A DNA stretch of 64,000 nucleotides from the NCBI RefSeq assembly GCF_028583425.1, contig NC_072807.1:36275001-36339000 (forward strand), read 5' to 3'. Position 1 is the first letter of the stretch; every line of letters begins with the position of its first letter. This document shows positions 1 to 10,443 of the stretch, one piece after another. A program made the translations under genes and the position numbers. The notes under the pieces are model-generated. The model was not told the origin of the DNA and made no database searches. It worked only from the letters and a program-made list of their open reading frames with translations. The stretch is from Eublepharis macularius (lineage: Eukaryota; Chordata; Lepidosauria; Squamata; Eublepharidae).

Positions 1-9
1 TGCAACATA

Positions 10-275
10 GAGGTTTTATTCATTGATCTACCTTTCCTCTGTTAATTTGCCTCAACTCCTTTTGAAGTCCTCTAGGCTGGTGGTTGTCACCACTTCCTGT
101 GACAGTGAGTCCCACAAGTTTCATTCTGCGCTGTGTGCAGAAGTTTTTCCTTTGGTCTGTCTGGAGACTACTGCCAGTTTGGACACCCTTGAATTCTAGT
201 ATTTCGAGAGAAGGTGAAAAAAAGTTCTCTCTGTCCATTTTCTGTACCCCATACATAATTTTATAAACCATTTTT
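10..275. repeat. Old interspersed repeat fragment (LINE-like, unclassified)
   Basis: The wording of this stretch (tail similar to cacttcctgtgacagtgag and ccatacataattttataaac) resembles a decayed repeat that is common in sauropsid genomes. A related decayed stretch lies near 15660-15960. Frames are broken and I cannot name the family with confidence. Confidence 0.35.
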
Positions 276-650
276 AGCTCCCCGCCCCCCAAAAAACTCC
301 ATTCATTTGCGGGGGGAAACTCCAACTTCAAATGCCCTTTTTTGAATAAGTGCAGGGAAGTGGAAAAGGATCGTGCTTGCTTGAAGTGTGGTTGCCATCT
401 CTCTCACATTCCCTGGGTTTTTCTGGAGGCAAACTGGTGGGTTGTGTTCTCTATAGTTCAGGACAGGTAATGAGCAAACTAGGAGTTAAGAAGAGCTGTA
501 TATTGAACTTTTGGTAGGTATTGCATGCAAAATTCAGCTTCCTGGGAATCTTGACTCTCATTTTAAGAAACAGCCGCAAGTTGCTAGACCTTATGATAGC
601 TAATGTATGCTTGAAAGTACATGAGTAATGCCTGGTGAAATCACCATAGC

Positions 651-739
651 TGGATGGATGGACGGACGGATGGACAGACAGACAGATGGATAGATGGATG
701 GACAGACAGACGGATAGATAGATACACACACATACACAC
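651..739. repeat. Tetranucleotide microsatellite, GGAT/GACA/GATA type
   Basis: Imperfect runs of ggat, ggac, agac and gata units grade into a short CA-rich tail. It lies in a PTPN9 intron and is expected to be length-polymorphic. Confidence 0.9.
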
Positions 740-876
740 TTTTATCCTCATGACAGCCCTGTGAAGTAGGTTTAACTGAGGTCAGCCAACAAGCTTCATG
801 ACTGGGTGGAGATTTGAACCCGATCCTCTCTAGTTCTGGTCTGGTGCTTCAACCTCTGCACCACACTGTATCTCTA
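738..876 (-). mobile_element. Decayed tRNA-derived SINE
   Basis: Read on the minus strand it has a tRNA-like head with a B-box-like ggttcaaat, followed by the conserved SINE body (cctcatgacagccctgtgaag on the + strand). The copy is diverged and lacks a clear tail. Confidence 0.65.
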
Positions 877-1162
877 TGCAAGATTCCTGACTCAAAGGTG
901 AGTCTGTAGCATCTTCTATGCTGCCAGATTAAATAATGCAAAAAAACCCAATGTTGCAAAAAAATGGCCGTTCTTTGTAAGTTTGTAGAATGTGTACAGG
1001 TTTACAAAAAACTAGATTCCCTCCCCCCCCCCCCCCCGATGTTAAATTTGGGTTGCCTCAGCCCTGATTACTGGGAAACCCCACCCGGCTCCCAAGCCAG
1101 TTTCCTTCCCGTACAAGATCCAGTTATGCTCACAGGCTATACTGTTTTCTCCCGCACTGCAG

Positions 1163-1256
1163 ATCTCCTTGTAACCAGGAGAAGAACAGGTACGGGGATG
1201 TGCCCTGCCTTGACCAAACCAGGGTGAAGTTGACCAAACAGTTCAGCTACCCAGAG
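1163..1256 (+). CDS. PTPN9: PTPN9 exon a
   Basis: Begins with one base of a split codon, then [18 protein letters not shown] and on to KQFSYPE. It supplies the phosphotyrosine-recognition loop (KNRYGDV). Acceptor gcactgcag, donor gag|gtaagt. Confidence 0.92.
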
Positions 1257-4200
1257 GTAAGTAGCCTGTGGCATCTGACCCTTGAGTATGTCTATCTTGC
1301 CCAGTGCTTTGTTCATCCTCCACAACAACCCTTCAAGGTAGGCTCAGCAAAGAAATAGTAACTAACCCAAGCTCCCGCAGTGAACTTTCCACTTGAAGGG
1401 GACTTGGGGATATCAATTTAGTGCATTTTTATCCCACCTTTCTTCATGGGAACTCTGAGCGGCATGCGTTGCCCTTGTTTTATCTTCACAACTACCCTGT
1501 GAGGGAGGCTCGGCTGAGAGAGAATGACAACCCCAAAGTCACCTGGTAAGCTACATGGCAGAGTAGGGAATTGAACCTAAGTGTCCTGGGTCCTAGTACA
1601 ACACGGTAACCACTTCACCACATTGTGTTTTCCCATTCTGGGCTCATACTGCACACTGTTGGCTGTGCTTCTGACTGAAAGCATATTTACCAACTGCATG
1701 CTTTTGGTTGAATTTTAAACTTCTCATCTTCAGCAAACCAGAATTATTGGGAAGAAACAGGGCCATGGGAAGGGGAAATCAGCCTTACCAGCTTTCCTTA
1801 GCCGCACATGCGCATTGCAAACACAACAGATGCATTCCCTTGTCTTTGCTGTCAGAGCTTCGGCACTCCGTTGCATTTAAGATGTATTCCTCTCTCTTCC
1901 CAGCTGACGGACTACATCAACGCCAGCTTCATGGATGGCTACAAGCAAAAAAATGCCTACATCGGCACTCAAGGTGAGTGCCGTGAACCCGGGAAGGAAG
2001 CTTGCCTTCTGTTGAGTCAGATTGTCAAGCTTGGCCAACGCTGACAACTCTGGCTGGCAGCTGCAGGTTCACAAGTGGAAGTCTTTGCCATTACCTGCTC
2101 CCTGGAGGCGCCAGGGCTTGAATCAGGGACTTTTTTTACACGCAAAGCTTTTAGCCTAGCCATAAGTTGTCCTTCTTCCCAAAGCCAGGGTCCTCTTGTT
2201 TTATATATACATCTGTGGTTCTGAAACTTTTTGACCTGTTTGTCATCATGCCGTACTTTTCTGGGGCCCCTTGCAAAAACAGCCCTGTCCCACTTTTTCC
2301 CTTTCCAAAATAAATAAATAAAGGCATCTCCAAACAGTGAGCGCTGAACAAGTTTATATTTCTTTTTCATGATTACTGTTTTAAAAAGAGAGCCTGTCTG
2401 AGCAACAAGTCCTTATTGGATGACCGCTCCATACGTCTGCAAACCCAGATTTGCCACCCAGCCGCCTAAAGACACTTCCAGCAGCTCAGTTCTCTTTACG
2501 AACATAGGAGAGGGGTGAAAAACCTTAATCCCCCAACTGCATTCTGAATTGGTACCGTCTATTTTACCATCTCAGCATTCTGCCACCTCTTTCCACATGT
2601 GTGGCTAGATCAGGCCTTAGATGTTTTGATTAGAGAGATTCGTGGTGGGTCAATCCATCAATAGTGGTTAGCCAGGGTGGCTCAATGGAGCCTCCACATT
2701 CAGGGCCAGTTATACCTCTAGATGCTGGGGGCAACAGTTCGGAGGTCATTAGGGATCTGGTAAGGGGAGAAAGGCTATGTATCAGAGACGTATTGCCTGT
2801 TAAATTCATCGGAGGGGGAGCTAGCTTGGTGGAGGAAGGGCAGTTTTTGTGCTTCCTATTGCAGCTTGCCTTTGCTCAGAAAGACTGGATCACAACTAGT
2901 AAGGATTGTTCCTTTGCCTTCCTCTAATGCAGGGCCGGATCGACGGGAGGGCAGGGGGGGTAGTCTGCCCCTGGTGCCGCCAAACAGGACAGGGTACGCA
3001 CGGCAAGCCTGCTGCCCCATCAGCAGGGCAGGCAAATGGTGCAGGCGGCCTCCCAGCCCTCCACTCAGCCGCCCGCACTGCCGCCGCCAGCTCTGCAGCA
3101 CTCCGTATGCTGGGGTGGCCGGCTTGCCGTGTGGGCAGCATGCCTTCGGCCCTGCGTGATGATGTCACAGAAGTGACGTCATCATGCAGCACTAGGAGTG
3201 CGCGCATGTGGAGTGGGGGAGGCCAGACTTGGGTCGCCCTGGGCGCCGGCAACCCTAGATCCGGCCCTGCTCTAAAGCATGGTGTTTCTCTTCAGGACCG
3301 TTAGAAAACACCTATGGTGACTTCTGGCGCATGGTATGGGAGCAGAATGTTCTGGTCATCGTCATGACAACCAGGTGAGTGGGCACGTGTGAGAGAGAAT
3401 GGCTCAAGCTGGGCCTTACGCCTTCCCTCGCCTCTAAGGAATAAAGATTCTCTCCCAGGATGATAACATTGTGGCCCTTTCTTTCTTATCCCTCCCTCCT
3501 GATGGGCTCAGGGTGGCACTCACGGCTGCCCCTCTTTATCCTCACAACAACCTTGTGAGGTAGACCCGGCTGAGAGATAAGAGAGTGGCCTAAGGTTTTG
3601 CCATGTCGTCCTACTAGATGTATAACCTAATCCTTGGAATGGACATGTTTTTGATGGCTCAAGAGCATTTCCGGTATGCATTGTCAAAAAGCTGCTTGCG
3701 ATAAAGTTCCTCGGTTCCTAAAATCTTGCCAGTGCAACCAGGTTTTTGGCCACAGCCAGCGAGCACATTGTTAATTGTGGCTTCTAATTCTTGGGTGGCG
3801 CCTAGGGGCCAATTGGCACACTCTGAAGGCCATGTGTTGGCAAATACATGCCGAGGAGAAATTCAGCAAGCTCTGCTTTTTCCATTACTATGGGGGTGGG
3901 ACACACACTCATGCAAGGTGTACTTTGCTCTGCGATTCATCCATGGGGGATTGAGCCACAGGGGATTAGGTTCGGGACTCCGGCTCCCAGCCCTCGATGG
4001 GGCACCATTAGTGCCAGTCCCAAGGGTTAAGAGCCTGGGGGTGATCTTGGATGCCTCCCTGAAAATGGAGGCACAGGTCACAGCAGTTGTCAGGTCCTCT
4101 TTTTTCCATCTGCGGCAGACCAGGCAACTTGTCCCTTACCTGTCAACCCTTGACTTAACTACAGTGATCCAAGCAACAGTCATCTCTAGGCTAGATTACT

Positions 4201-7200
4201 GTAACTCACTCTACGCAGGGCTGCTTTTGAGCCTGACCCGGAGATTACAGCTGGTACAAAATGCAGCGGCACATGTTATTATGAGAGTGCCAAATAAGGC
4301 GCATATAACACCATTCTTACGCGAGCTGCATTGGTTGCCAGTGGAGTACCGGATCAGATTCAAGGTTCTGGTATTGACCTATAAGGCCCTGTGCGGACTG
4401 GGACCAGCGTATCTACGGGACCGTCTCTCCCCATATATTCCCCAGAGGACACTCCAATCAGGGGACAAACAGCTGTTGGTGGTCCCTGGCCCCAAGGAGG
4501 CCCGCCTAGCCTCGACTAGACCCAGGGCCTTTTCAGTCCTGGGTCCCACCTGGTGGAACGCTCTGTCTGCTGAAATCAGGGCCCGGCAGGACTTACTATC
4601 TTTTCACTGGGCCTGCAAGACAGAGTTGTTCCGCCAGGCATATGGCTGAGGCTGGGCTTCCGCCGGCCTGGAAAAAAGGGGTGTATAAAACCCTCCCTGT
4701 GAAGGCTGTCCACCATCTTGTTTTAAATGTGTTGTTTTTAATGAATATGAATTTTTTATTGTATTTTAATTGTATTTTTAATATGTTGGTATCTGCCCTG
4801 AGCCCGCTTGCGGGGAGGGCGGAATACAAATGTGAAATAAATTAAATAAATAAATAAATAATCCTCTTGAAGGCTCAGATACCCACACGAGTCATCTTCT
4901 TACGTGTGTTCGTTGAATCCGCTGCACCTCCCGCTTTTGTGTTGCAGGCTGGAAGAGGGGGGGCGAAGGAAATGTGGCCAGTACTGGCCGCTGGAGAAGG
5001 ACTTCCAGGCCTGCTATGGAATGCTGACCGTCACCAACCTTGGGGTGGAGAACCTCAACCATTACAAACAAACCATTCTGGAAATCTACAACTGCGAGGT
5101 ATGCCTCAATGCAAGGCCTGAAAGGGTTGTAACAGAAGGGATGTCCTAAGGCGGAAAGAGAGGGGTGAATTTGCTGTGAATAAAATCCGCATTCCATGCC
5201 CTGAAATAATAATGCAGCTTGGGGGTATATAAAACAAACTGGCCTTCTTGTTACCGATCACAGAACTGGTGCAGAATTGGGGTTGTCCCATCAAGTCTTA
5301 AGTAAACTTTCCCATTACAGGAAACGCCCTGGGTACGTGAGGCATGCAGTCACTTCCTCACATGAGCTGTACTTTGTGAAGTGGGCCCTGTGGCTTTCCC
5401 CCTCTAATGTTGGGTTTGTAGCATCCACTGCCATTCTCAGGAAAAGAGTCAGGCCGTGGGTCCTAGTTCCACGTGTGAAGGAAGAATCACCCCCTGTAGG
5501 CAAGCAATTGACAGTATAAGGGGAATTTTGACAGCTTACCACGGGACCGCTCTTTTGCCCCTGCAGAGCCGCGAGCGGCGCCTCGTGACCCATTTCCAGT
5601 ACGTGAGCTGGCCCGACTATGGCGTCCCATCCTCTGCTGCTACTCTCATTGACTTCTTGGGAGCCGTCAAACAGCAGCAGAGAGTGGCCGTGAGCGCCTT
5701 GGGACCACGGTACAAAGGTCACCCAGGGGGACCGCCTATCGTGGTCCACTGCAGTGCTGGCATCGGCAGGACAGGTAACAAGCTTTGTCCATGTTACAGT
5801 GAACGCACACACATCCTGTGTACATCTCTTTGTAAGAAAGAGCCAATGCCCTTTCACTTTGCAATTAAAACGGGGGACCATTACCTGGATAAATGTGGGG
5901 TTTGTATCACACCTTCAGCTGCGCGTGTGTTGAACGTAACATGAGAATTAACCAACGCATGTATTGTGTGCACTTTACTCAGATTGTACCTGTGTTCATT
6001 GTAACTTATGAACAGGGCTACAGTGCTAATGTGATCTTCGGTTACTGTCTGAACATACCTTGTTAGTTAGTCTGTTTCCCCTGGGATGCTGAAAAGAATG
6101 CCGTTCAGGTGGTTTGGGATTCCGGCTTGGCTCCATCTGTACTTTGGGGCAGAAATAGTTGAGTAGAATATTTGGGGGGGGGGGCGTTTCTGTTGCTCTC
6201 AAGTTTGGGGAGAGTCGCTACTGCTTAGAAGATAGATGTGAGTACGGGGAGAACATCAGAATTGTGAGAGGTTACGAAACAAACAAAACATTATTCCCTT
6301 CTGAAGTGACCCCTGTTCGTACAGTACAGAAGTATTGTACACCCCCCCCCCAAAAAAGTAATGTCAGAATAAGTTCTGCTCTTTTGGAAACCGAAATGTC
6401 AGCAGGTTTTGCTGTTTTGAGAAAGGATCATCATTATAATAAGTTTATAATAATAAACACCAAACAAGTAGTGAACAAACAAGTCGAACAACGCATAAGT
6501 TTAACTTCCATTTCCATGTCCACTTTTACATAATTATTTCAAACAAATGCCAACTTACTGGATAATATGTATATGACTTATTAGAGGTATTCCAGCATAT
6601 AGTAATATTCCTGTTGTTTTTTTTAACATATGTGACACAAAAACCTTACTTGTTAGATATTCCAGAATTGGAAACCCTTGTTCCAATAGATGGGGTGTAT
6701 AATTTTGGTTTTCAAGTTGGGCTAATCGGCCAGGAAGTATTTCCATAATAAAATAGTCCCAAATATGATCATACCCGTTAGAAATTGTTGGCAGGCTTTT
6801 TGGGTTCCATTTTGCAGCTATGATCGATTTGGCTATTGCAAATGGTGTCAGTATGAGATTTATTCCAATCTTGGGTATTGTGGGCTCTATCCAGTGATTC
6901 AGGAGTACGATCTCAGGTGTTTGGGGACTATTATAACCAGTAAGAGATTCTATTTTATGGATTATTTCTTCCCCAAATTTTTCAATAAATTTACAATTCC
7001 ACCAACAATGCGTGAATGTCCCCAACTCGCCACATTGCTTCCATCCCATGACTTTTGTCTAAACTCCTTTAAAGCTTTCTAAACTGATGAACCTTGCTAC
7101 AGCGGCGACGCTTTTCTTCCTCAGGCACCTTCTGCGCTCTAGACATCTGCCTGTCGCAGCTGCAGGATGTGAGCACGCTGAATGTCTATCAGACAGTGCT

Positions 7201-7339
7201 GCGGATGAGAACCCAGCGGGCTTTCAGCATCCAAACCCCGGAGCAGTACTATTTCTGCTACATGGCTATCATCGAGCATGCTCAGCGGGAGAACTGGCTG
7301 CCCCTTCCACCAACCAAGGTAGGCAAAGAGAAGAGCTAA
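1163..7339 (+). CDS. PTPN9: PTPN9 (PTP-MEG2), C-terminal phosphatase domain, six exons, 5' partial
   Basis: Non-receptor protein tyrosine phosphatase that removes phosphate from tyrosines. Family knowledge: the full protein is about 593 residues, with an N-terminal CRAL-TRIO lipid-binding domain that places it on secretory vesicles; only the catalytic half is in this window. Exons 1163-1256, 1904-1973, 3296-3374, 4948-5098, 5567-5774 and 7125-7339 join in frame to about 271 residues. Visible motifs are the pTyr loop [17 protein letters not shown], the WPD loop WPDYGVP (Trp codon at 5609), the P-loop [10 protein letters not shown] with catalytic Cys codon at 5750-5752, and the Q-loop QTPEQYY. 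All introns are GT-AG. Placement directly upstream of SIN3A in the same orientation matches mammalian synteny and supports PTPN9 over other PTPs. The last about 20 residues differ from the mammalian C-terminus I remember. No frameshift or lost catalytic residue is seen. Confidence 0.93.
1420..1628 (-). mobile_element. tRNA-derived SINE (Sauria-like)
   Basis: On the minus strand a tRNA-like head with an imperfect B box is followed by the conserved body (ctaccctgtgagggaggct on +) and a 3' end near 1420 (atcccacctttcttcat). It lies in a PTPN9 intron. Confidence 0.75.
1904..1973 (+). CDS. PTPN9: PTPN9 exon b
   Basis: Encodes [20 protein letters not shown] then GTQ and a split Gly codon. DYINAS is a PTP-domain signature. 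Acceptor ttcccag, donor caag|gtgagt. Confidence 0.95.
2668..2735 (+). repeat. Interspersed repeat fragment related to the 14.9-kb minisatellite unit
   Basis: Contains ggctcaatggagcctcc followed by a cagt-tatacctctagatgctgg-like stretch, which aligns with the 45-bp unit at 14892-15245. It is a single copy here, so it represents the dispersed form of that sequence. Confidence 0.6.
2930..3269. mobile_element. Non-autonomous hAT-type element (340 bp) in PTPN9 intron
   Basis: Terminal inverted repeats are cagggccggatc at the left end and gatccggccctg at the right. Flanking 8-bp target duplications are ctctaatg (2922-2929) and ctctaaag (3270-3277), 7 of 8 identical, which is the hAT hallmark. The inside is GC-rich, has no transposase and carries a perfect tgacgtca. 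The right end lies 26 bp before the next PTPN9 exon. Confidence 0.88.
3296..3374 (+). CDS. PTPN9: PTPN9 exon c
   Basis: Encodes [17 protein letters not shown] then NVLVIVMTT and a split Arg codon, the core PTP strand with the FWxMVWEQ motif. Acceptor ttctcttcag, donor ccag|gtgagt. Confidence 0.95.
3500..3612 (-). mobile_element. SINE body fragment
   Basis: The stretch tcctcacaacaaccttgtga and the following ggctgagagataag match the conserved body of the tRNA SINEs in this window. The tRNA head is missing. Confidence 0.55.
3955..4861 (+). mobile_element. L2/CR1-like LINE, 5'-truncated 3' end with open reading frame
   Basis: The translation carries the post-reverse-transcriptase region of a non-LTR retrotransposon: [41 protein letters not shown], and an end at FRQAYG with stop at 4647-4649. 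The frame is open from 3726 (307 codons), so the copy is fairly young. A short 3' tail region (ctgagcccgcttgcggggag) ends in a TAAA-rich repeat at 4840-4861. Related copies lie near 30.95-31.48 kb (+), 57.75-58.05 kb (-) and more distantly at 46.1-46.5 and 56.9-57.5 kb (-). It is not a host gene. Confidence 0.85.
4948..5098 (+). CDS. PTPN9: PTPN9 exon d
   Basis: Encodes [17 protein letters not shown], a variable stretch, then [20 protein letters not shown] to NCE. KCxxYWP is conserved in PTPs. Acceptor gtgttgcag, donor gcgag|gtatgc. Confidence 0.94.
5567..5774 (+). CDS. PTPN9: PTPN9 exon e, WPD loop and catalytic P-loop
   Basis: Encodes the general-acid loop [11 protein letters not shown] and the active-site motif [14 protein letters not shown]; the nucleophilic Cys codon is 5750-5752 and the P-loop Arg is present. 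Catalytic residues are intact. Acceptor ccctgcag, donor acag|gtaaca splits the Gly codon. Confidence 0.96.
6425..7082 (-). mobile_element. L1-like LINE 3' end
   Basis: The minus-strand frame 7049-6555 contains an L1 ORF2 C-terminal signature ([19 protein letters not shown], then PEIVLLNHW and [13 protein letters not shown]). It is 5'-truncated and open for 164 codons. The truncation end lies only about 45-75 bp before the last PTPN9 exon. Confidence 0.8.
7125..7339 (+). CDS. PTPN9: PTPN9 last coding exon
   Basis: Encodes [15 protein letters not shown], then [20 protein letters not shown] (Q-loop) and ends [10 protein letters not shown] before TAA at 7337-7339. The tail after YYFCYMAI is unlike the mammalian C-terminus. 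A donor-like aag|gtaggc at 7316-7323 could alternatively splice to an unseen exon, but plain readthrough to the stop is simplest. Confidence 0.88.
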
Positions 7340-10040
7340 TAAGGAGGGGCCGAAGACATACTGACAAGCAGGAACTAGTCCTCCATCAACGTCCGTCCGT
7401 CCTCCCCGCCTCTTTCTGTCCCGATCCGGATTCATCAGCATCTTCAGTTTCATGTTGCCAGTGACCTCGAGGGAAGCCGAATTCTTTGCTCTGGAGGCTC
7501 TCGAGAAACTTGCTGTGGACTTAGCTGGCTAGGTCGAGTCGCAGCCGGTAGCCGTGAGCTTTAGCGGCTTGGGTTTGTCAAGATTTGCAGCCTCGACTTG
7601 AACTGTGCCTTATTTAAAAAAACACACACACACCACCAAACTACCAAACTACACCCCTAACTTGTCTTCAGAGGCAAGCAGGCAGAAAAGTTTGATTCCT
7701 TGCCATGGGGGAAGGGCATCTTTCGGGGACCATTGGAAAGAGGGCAGACTCAGCCCCCCCCCCCCAAACGCTGGAGGAAACGTTTCCAGTTCTATCCGAA
7801 GCCGGGATAGAGGGAAAATCCCAAACTTCAGTCTTTCCAACGCCAAGCCCCCGTGTCTATTTGTCTGTCTGTATATATATAATATATGCTCTTTCTGCCA
7901 GGGTGTAGCTGGCATTTATATCGATAGATGCCGTTGCTTCTAGCTCATCCCACGGTTCCGTAGCATTATACTGTCTGACTTCTGGAACCAGTAGCAACGT
8001 CTAGTGTTACTATGGGTATTAATGGCTATGCCTTCCCCTATGTCTACCCTGTCAGCCTTTCGATACAGCTTTAGAATGTGTACCCTGCTAGAACCACGCA
8101 CACGTCGATGTATGGACCATAATGTCTCTTGCACAAACACTTCGAACGAGGACGCCACGTCACTGGTGTGTACGGGAGGTGGAGTGGGGAATGTTGCCCC
8201 GGTGGGCCATCTTTCGCAAATCCACTTGAATTTTTTTTAAAAACTTGCCCCAGTAATATAGATCATGAAGCCTAAGCAAGACGATCAGTAGGTGTCTCCT
8301 TTGTGCCGTTGGCGGTTACCCTTCGTGGTGACAAAAACAGCCGGGAGCGCTAGTTGGCCGGTACGATGTATGGCAGGGGAGGGGAGACAAAGGTTTTGCC
8401 TCAGATCAATGTGACTTTGAGAGGTGAAGAGAATCCTCCCCGCTTTTTTATTCCTGGAGCTGGGCTCTTGCAATAGCTCTCCTCCTCCAGCCCACTTGAG
8501 CCAGGTGATACTGGAGAGGTCACAGCCAATGCTCGGTTCAAACCAAATGGCACATCCTACATATTCATAAGTGAAGGAAGTGGCCTATTTGATGGTTGCT
8601 GTTCTTCGCTTCCCCCTCTTTGCATTGCCTGCCAGTGACGAGACCACAAGTTCGTGGTATTCCTAAGGGAAGCCCTCCCGTCTCTTCCTGCTTGCGGGAA
8701 ACTAGAGTGGCAGTCGGGGCTGTCCTCAGTAACTTTATACTGGAATAAGCTCTTTTGAATGTGTATATTCTTTATTTTTTACAACCTCTTTTGGTTTTTG
8801 TATTTAACATTTACTTGATCGAGTCAGAGTTGGATAAATGTTCCTATTCTCTGTTGTATGGTGGCCTTTTTTTTGAACTTACACATAAATATACCTACAT
8901 CATACAGGGTATTTGGGGGGGGTCTATTTTCATACATCAGTCCAAGTTTTTATGAATGGCTGGGCATAATCAGGGTATACACAGGAGGGCAAATCCCCTT
9001 GCTTGCTTGCTCTTCTTTTCTCTGTCCTCCTTCTCTAGTTCACCTCCAGCCCCCTCGAACCCCAACACATTTTATTTTGTCACCTGATACCTGCCTATAT
9101 ACAAATGTCTCTTTAAAAAAAATCCTCCAGAAGTTAATAAGATCTGGTTTTTCTGCAAACTTTTAAGTTCCCCCAACTTTCCAGAACTCTGCATGGTAGC
9201 TGCAGTTAACACCACCACCACCCCACCTTTGTGGGCATTTACATATCTACACAGGGAGGCCAGCCATTGGATATAGGGAATGCCCTCCAGTCCGTTTTGT
9301 CTTTTGGTTCCCCTTTTCTGGACCTTTTCTAGATACTGTTTTGGAAAGTGGCCGGAACACACACTCTTTTATAATACTTTTTCTACACCGAGTCATAAAC
9401 TCCAAAAGACAAAAATGCACAACTGAGAATTTTCTAATACACACCTACAGGAGCGGTATTTAGAAATTGGTTTGGTTCTACAATTGTTGGCTGAACACGA
9501 ACACAACTTATATGGGAGAATGCTGCACTTATCACACAATTTCTTAAAAAGAGGTTTCTAGTCTTCATGCTTCTATAGGGAGAAAAAAAATCTCAAAACA
9601 CCCCACTGTTGATAAAAGTACAGACATCTATGGCAGGACTCTCTTGAATCAGCTCTGCTTCTAAGGTTTTCCTGTGCCTCCCTGCCTATTGCTATACCAT
9701 TCCCTGCCCTTTGCATTTTTCTGTGCCCCCCATTTTTTCTGGAGAGTTTCTGCCCAAGTTTAAAGATGAATGCATGGTTAAAAAAAAGAATCTCTTTAAT
9801 GTATCAGGAAATGGGATGTTAATTTAGGTAAAATTCAATTTGCCCTTCAGTGCTGACTTCAGCACCTGGTGCAAAGAGTGTGTCTGAAATACACCCCTCA
9901 ACCACTCCAAAATCTATGTCACAGAAAATGTTAAAATTTGAATGGTTTTCTTTGAGGTAGATACAGACTGAAACCCCTCCTGCCGAGAGATTGCAGAATC
10001 CCTATGGATGGAACTGACCACTTGAAAAATAATAAATACG
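7340..10040 (+). other. PTPN9: PTPN9 3'UTR and flank
   Basis: No coding exon follows the stop. The first canonical AATAAA is at 10031-10036, with others at 10165-10170 and 10859-10864, so the 3'UTR may run about 2.7 kb or use a non-canonical signal earlier (T-rich 8755-8815). The stretch is mostly unique sequence with a C run near 7756. A decayed repeat-like stretch occupies about 9080-9370. The exact 3' end cannot be set from sequence alone. Confidence 0.55.
10031..10036 (+). terminator. PTPN9: Candidate PTPN9 poly(A) signal AATAAA
   Basis: First canonical hexamer downstream of the PTPN9 stop, followed by a T/G-containing stretch. Position and strand fit, but use is not proven. Confidence 0.35.
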
Positions 10041-10229
10041 TGTTGCTTCAAAATGAAGAGGAAAGTTGGAGAGTGACGGAGCCTAGTCTCCTTTAAAAAA
10101 ATCATGGCAAGCAGACAAGCCGAGCTTTGAACGCTTGCATAGCCAACAGAATAAGGGCTTTAGGAATAAAGAACTTAGGAAGCAGCGTTGTACCATCAAA
10201 TCATCAGTCTACCAATGCCAGCATTGATT

Positions 10230-10443
10230 GGAGCCTATGTTGTATAGTGGTTAGAGTGTCCAACTAGGATGTGGAAGGTCCAGGTTCGAATCCCGACTCT
10301 GCCATGGAAGCTTGCCAAGTGACCTTGGGCCAGTCACCCACACTCTGCCTAAACTACCTCACAGGGCTGTTGGGAAAGTGTTATAAGCTGCAGTAGGCCC
10401 TATTGGGGAGAAAAGTGGAATATAAATTAAGTCCGTAAATAAT
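10230..10443 (+). mobile_element. Sauria-type tRNA SINE
   Basis: The tRNA-like head has an A-box-like tagtggttagagtgtcc and a B box ggttcgaatcc, followed by actctgccatggaagcttgcc, tcacagggctgttgg and a 3' end ggaatataaattaagt. Nearly full length; pol III promoter parts are present. Confidence 0.88.

Larger units (their letters stand above)
1..1162 (+). other. PTPN9: PTPN9 intron (3' part only)
   Basis: No PTPN9 exon is recognisable here, so this is the tail of the intron preceding the first visible exon. It holds an old interspersed fragment (about 10-275), a degenerate GGAT/GACA microsatellite, a minus-strand SINE relic and a 15-base C run at 1023-1037. The acceptor AG is at 1161-1162. Confidence 0.7.

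Noticed and set aside
3176-3183. Perfect CRE (tgacgtca) as a PTPN9 enhancer
   Set aside because: It sits inside the hAT element and is probably part of that repeat, so there is no reason to assign it to PTPN9.
2906-3304. 132-codon frame reaching PTPN9 exon c
   Set aside because: It runs through the hAT element; only the last few codons touch the exon and in the wrong frame.
3726-4649. 307-codon frame as a host gene
   Set aside because: The translation is a LINE reverse-transcriptase C-terminal region with the family's 3' tail.
5456-5566. 5' extension of PTPN9 exon e (open frame from 5456)
   Set aside because: It precedes a clear acceptor at 5565-5566 and contains no PTP sequence.
10230-10300. 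tRNA gene
   Set aside because: A- and B-box-like parts exist, but no cloverleaf can be closed and a SINE body follows.
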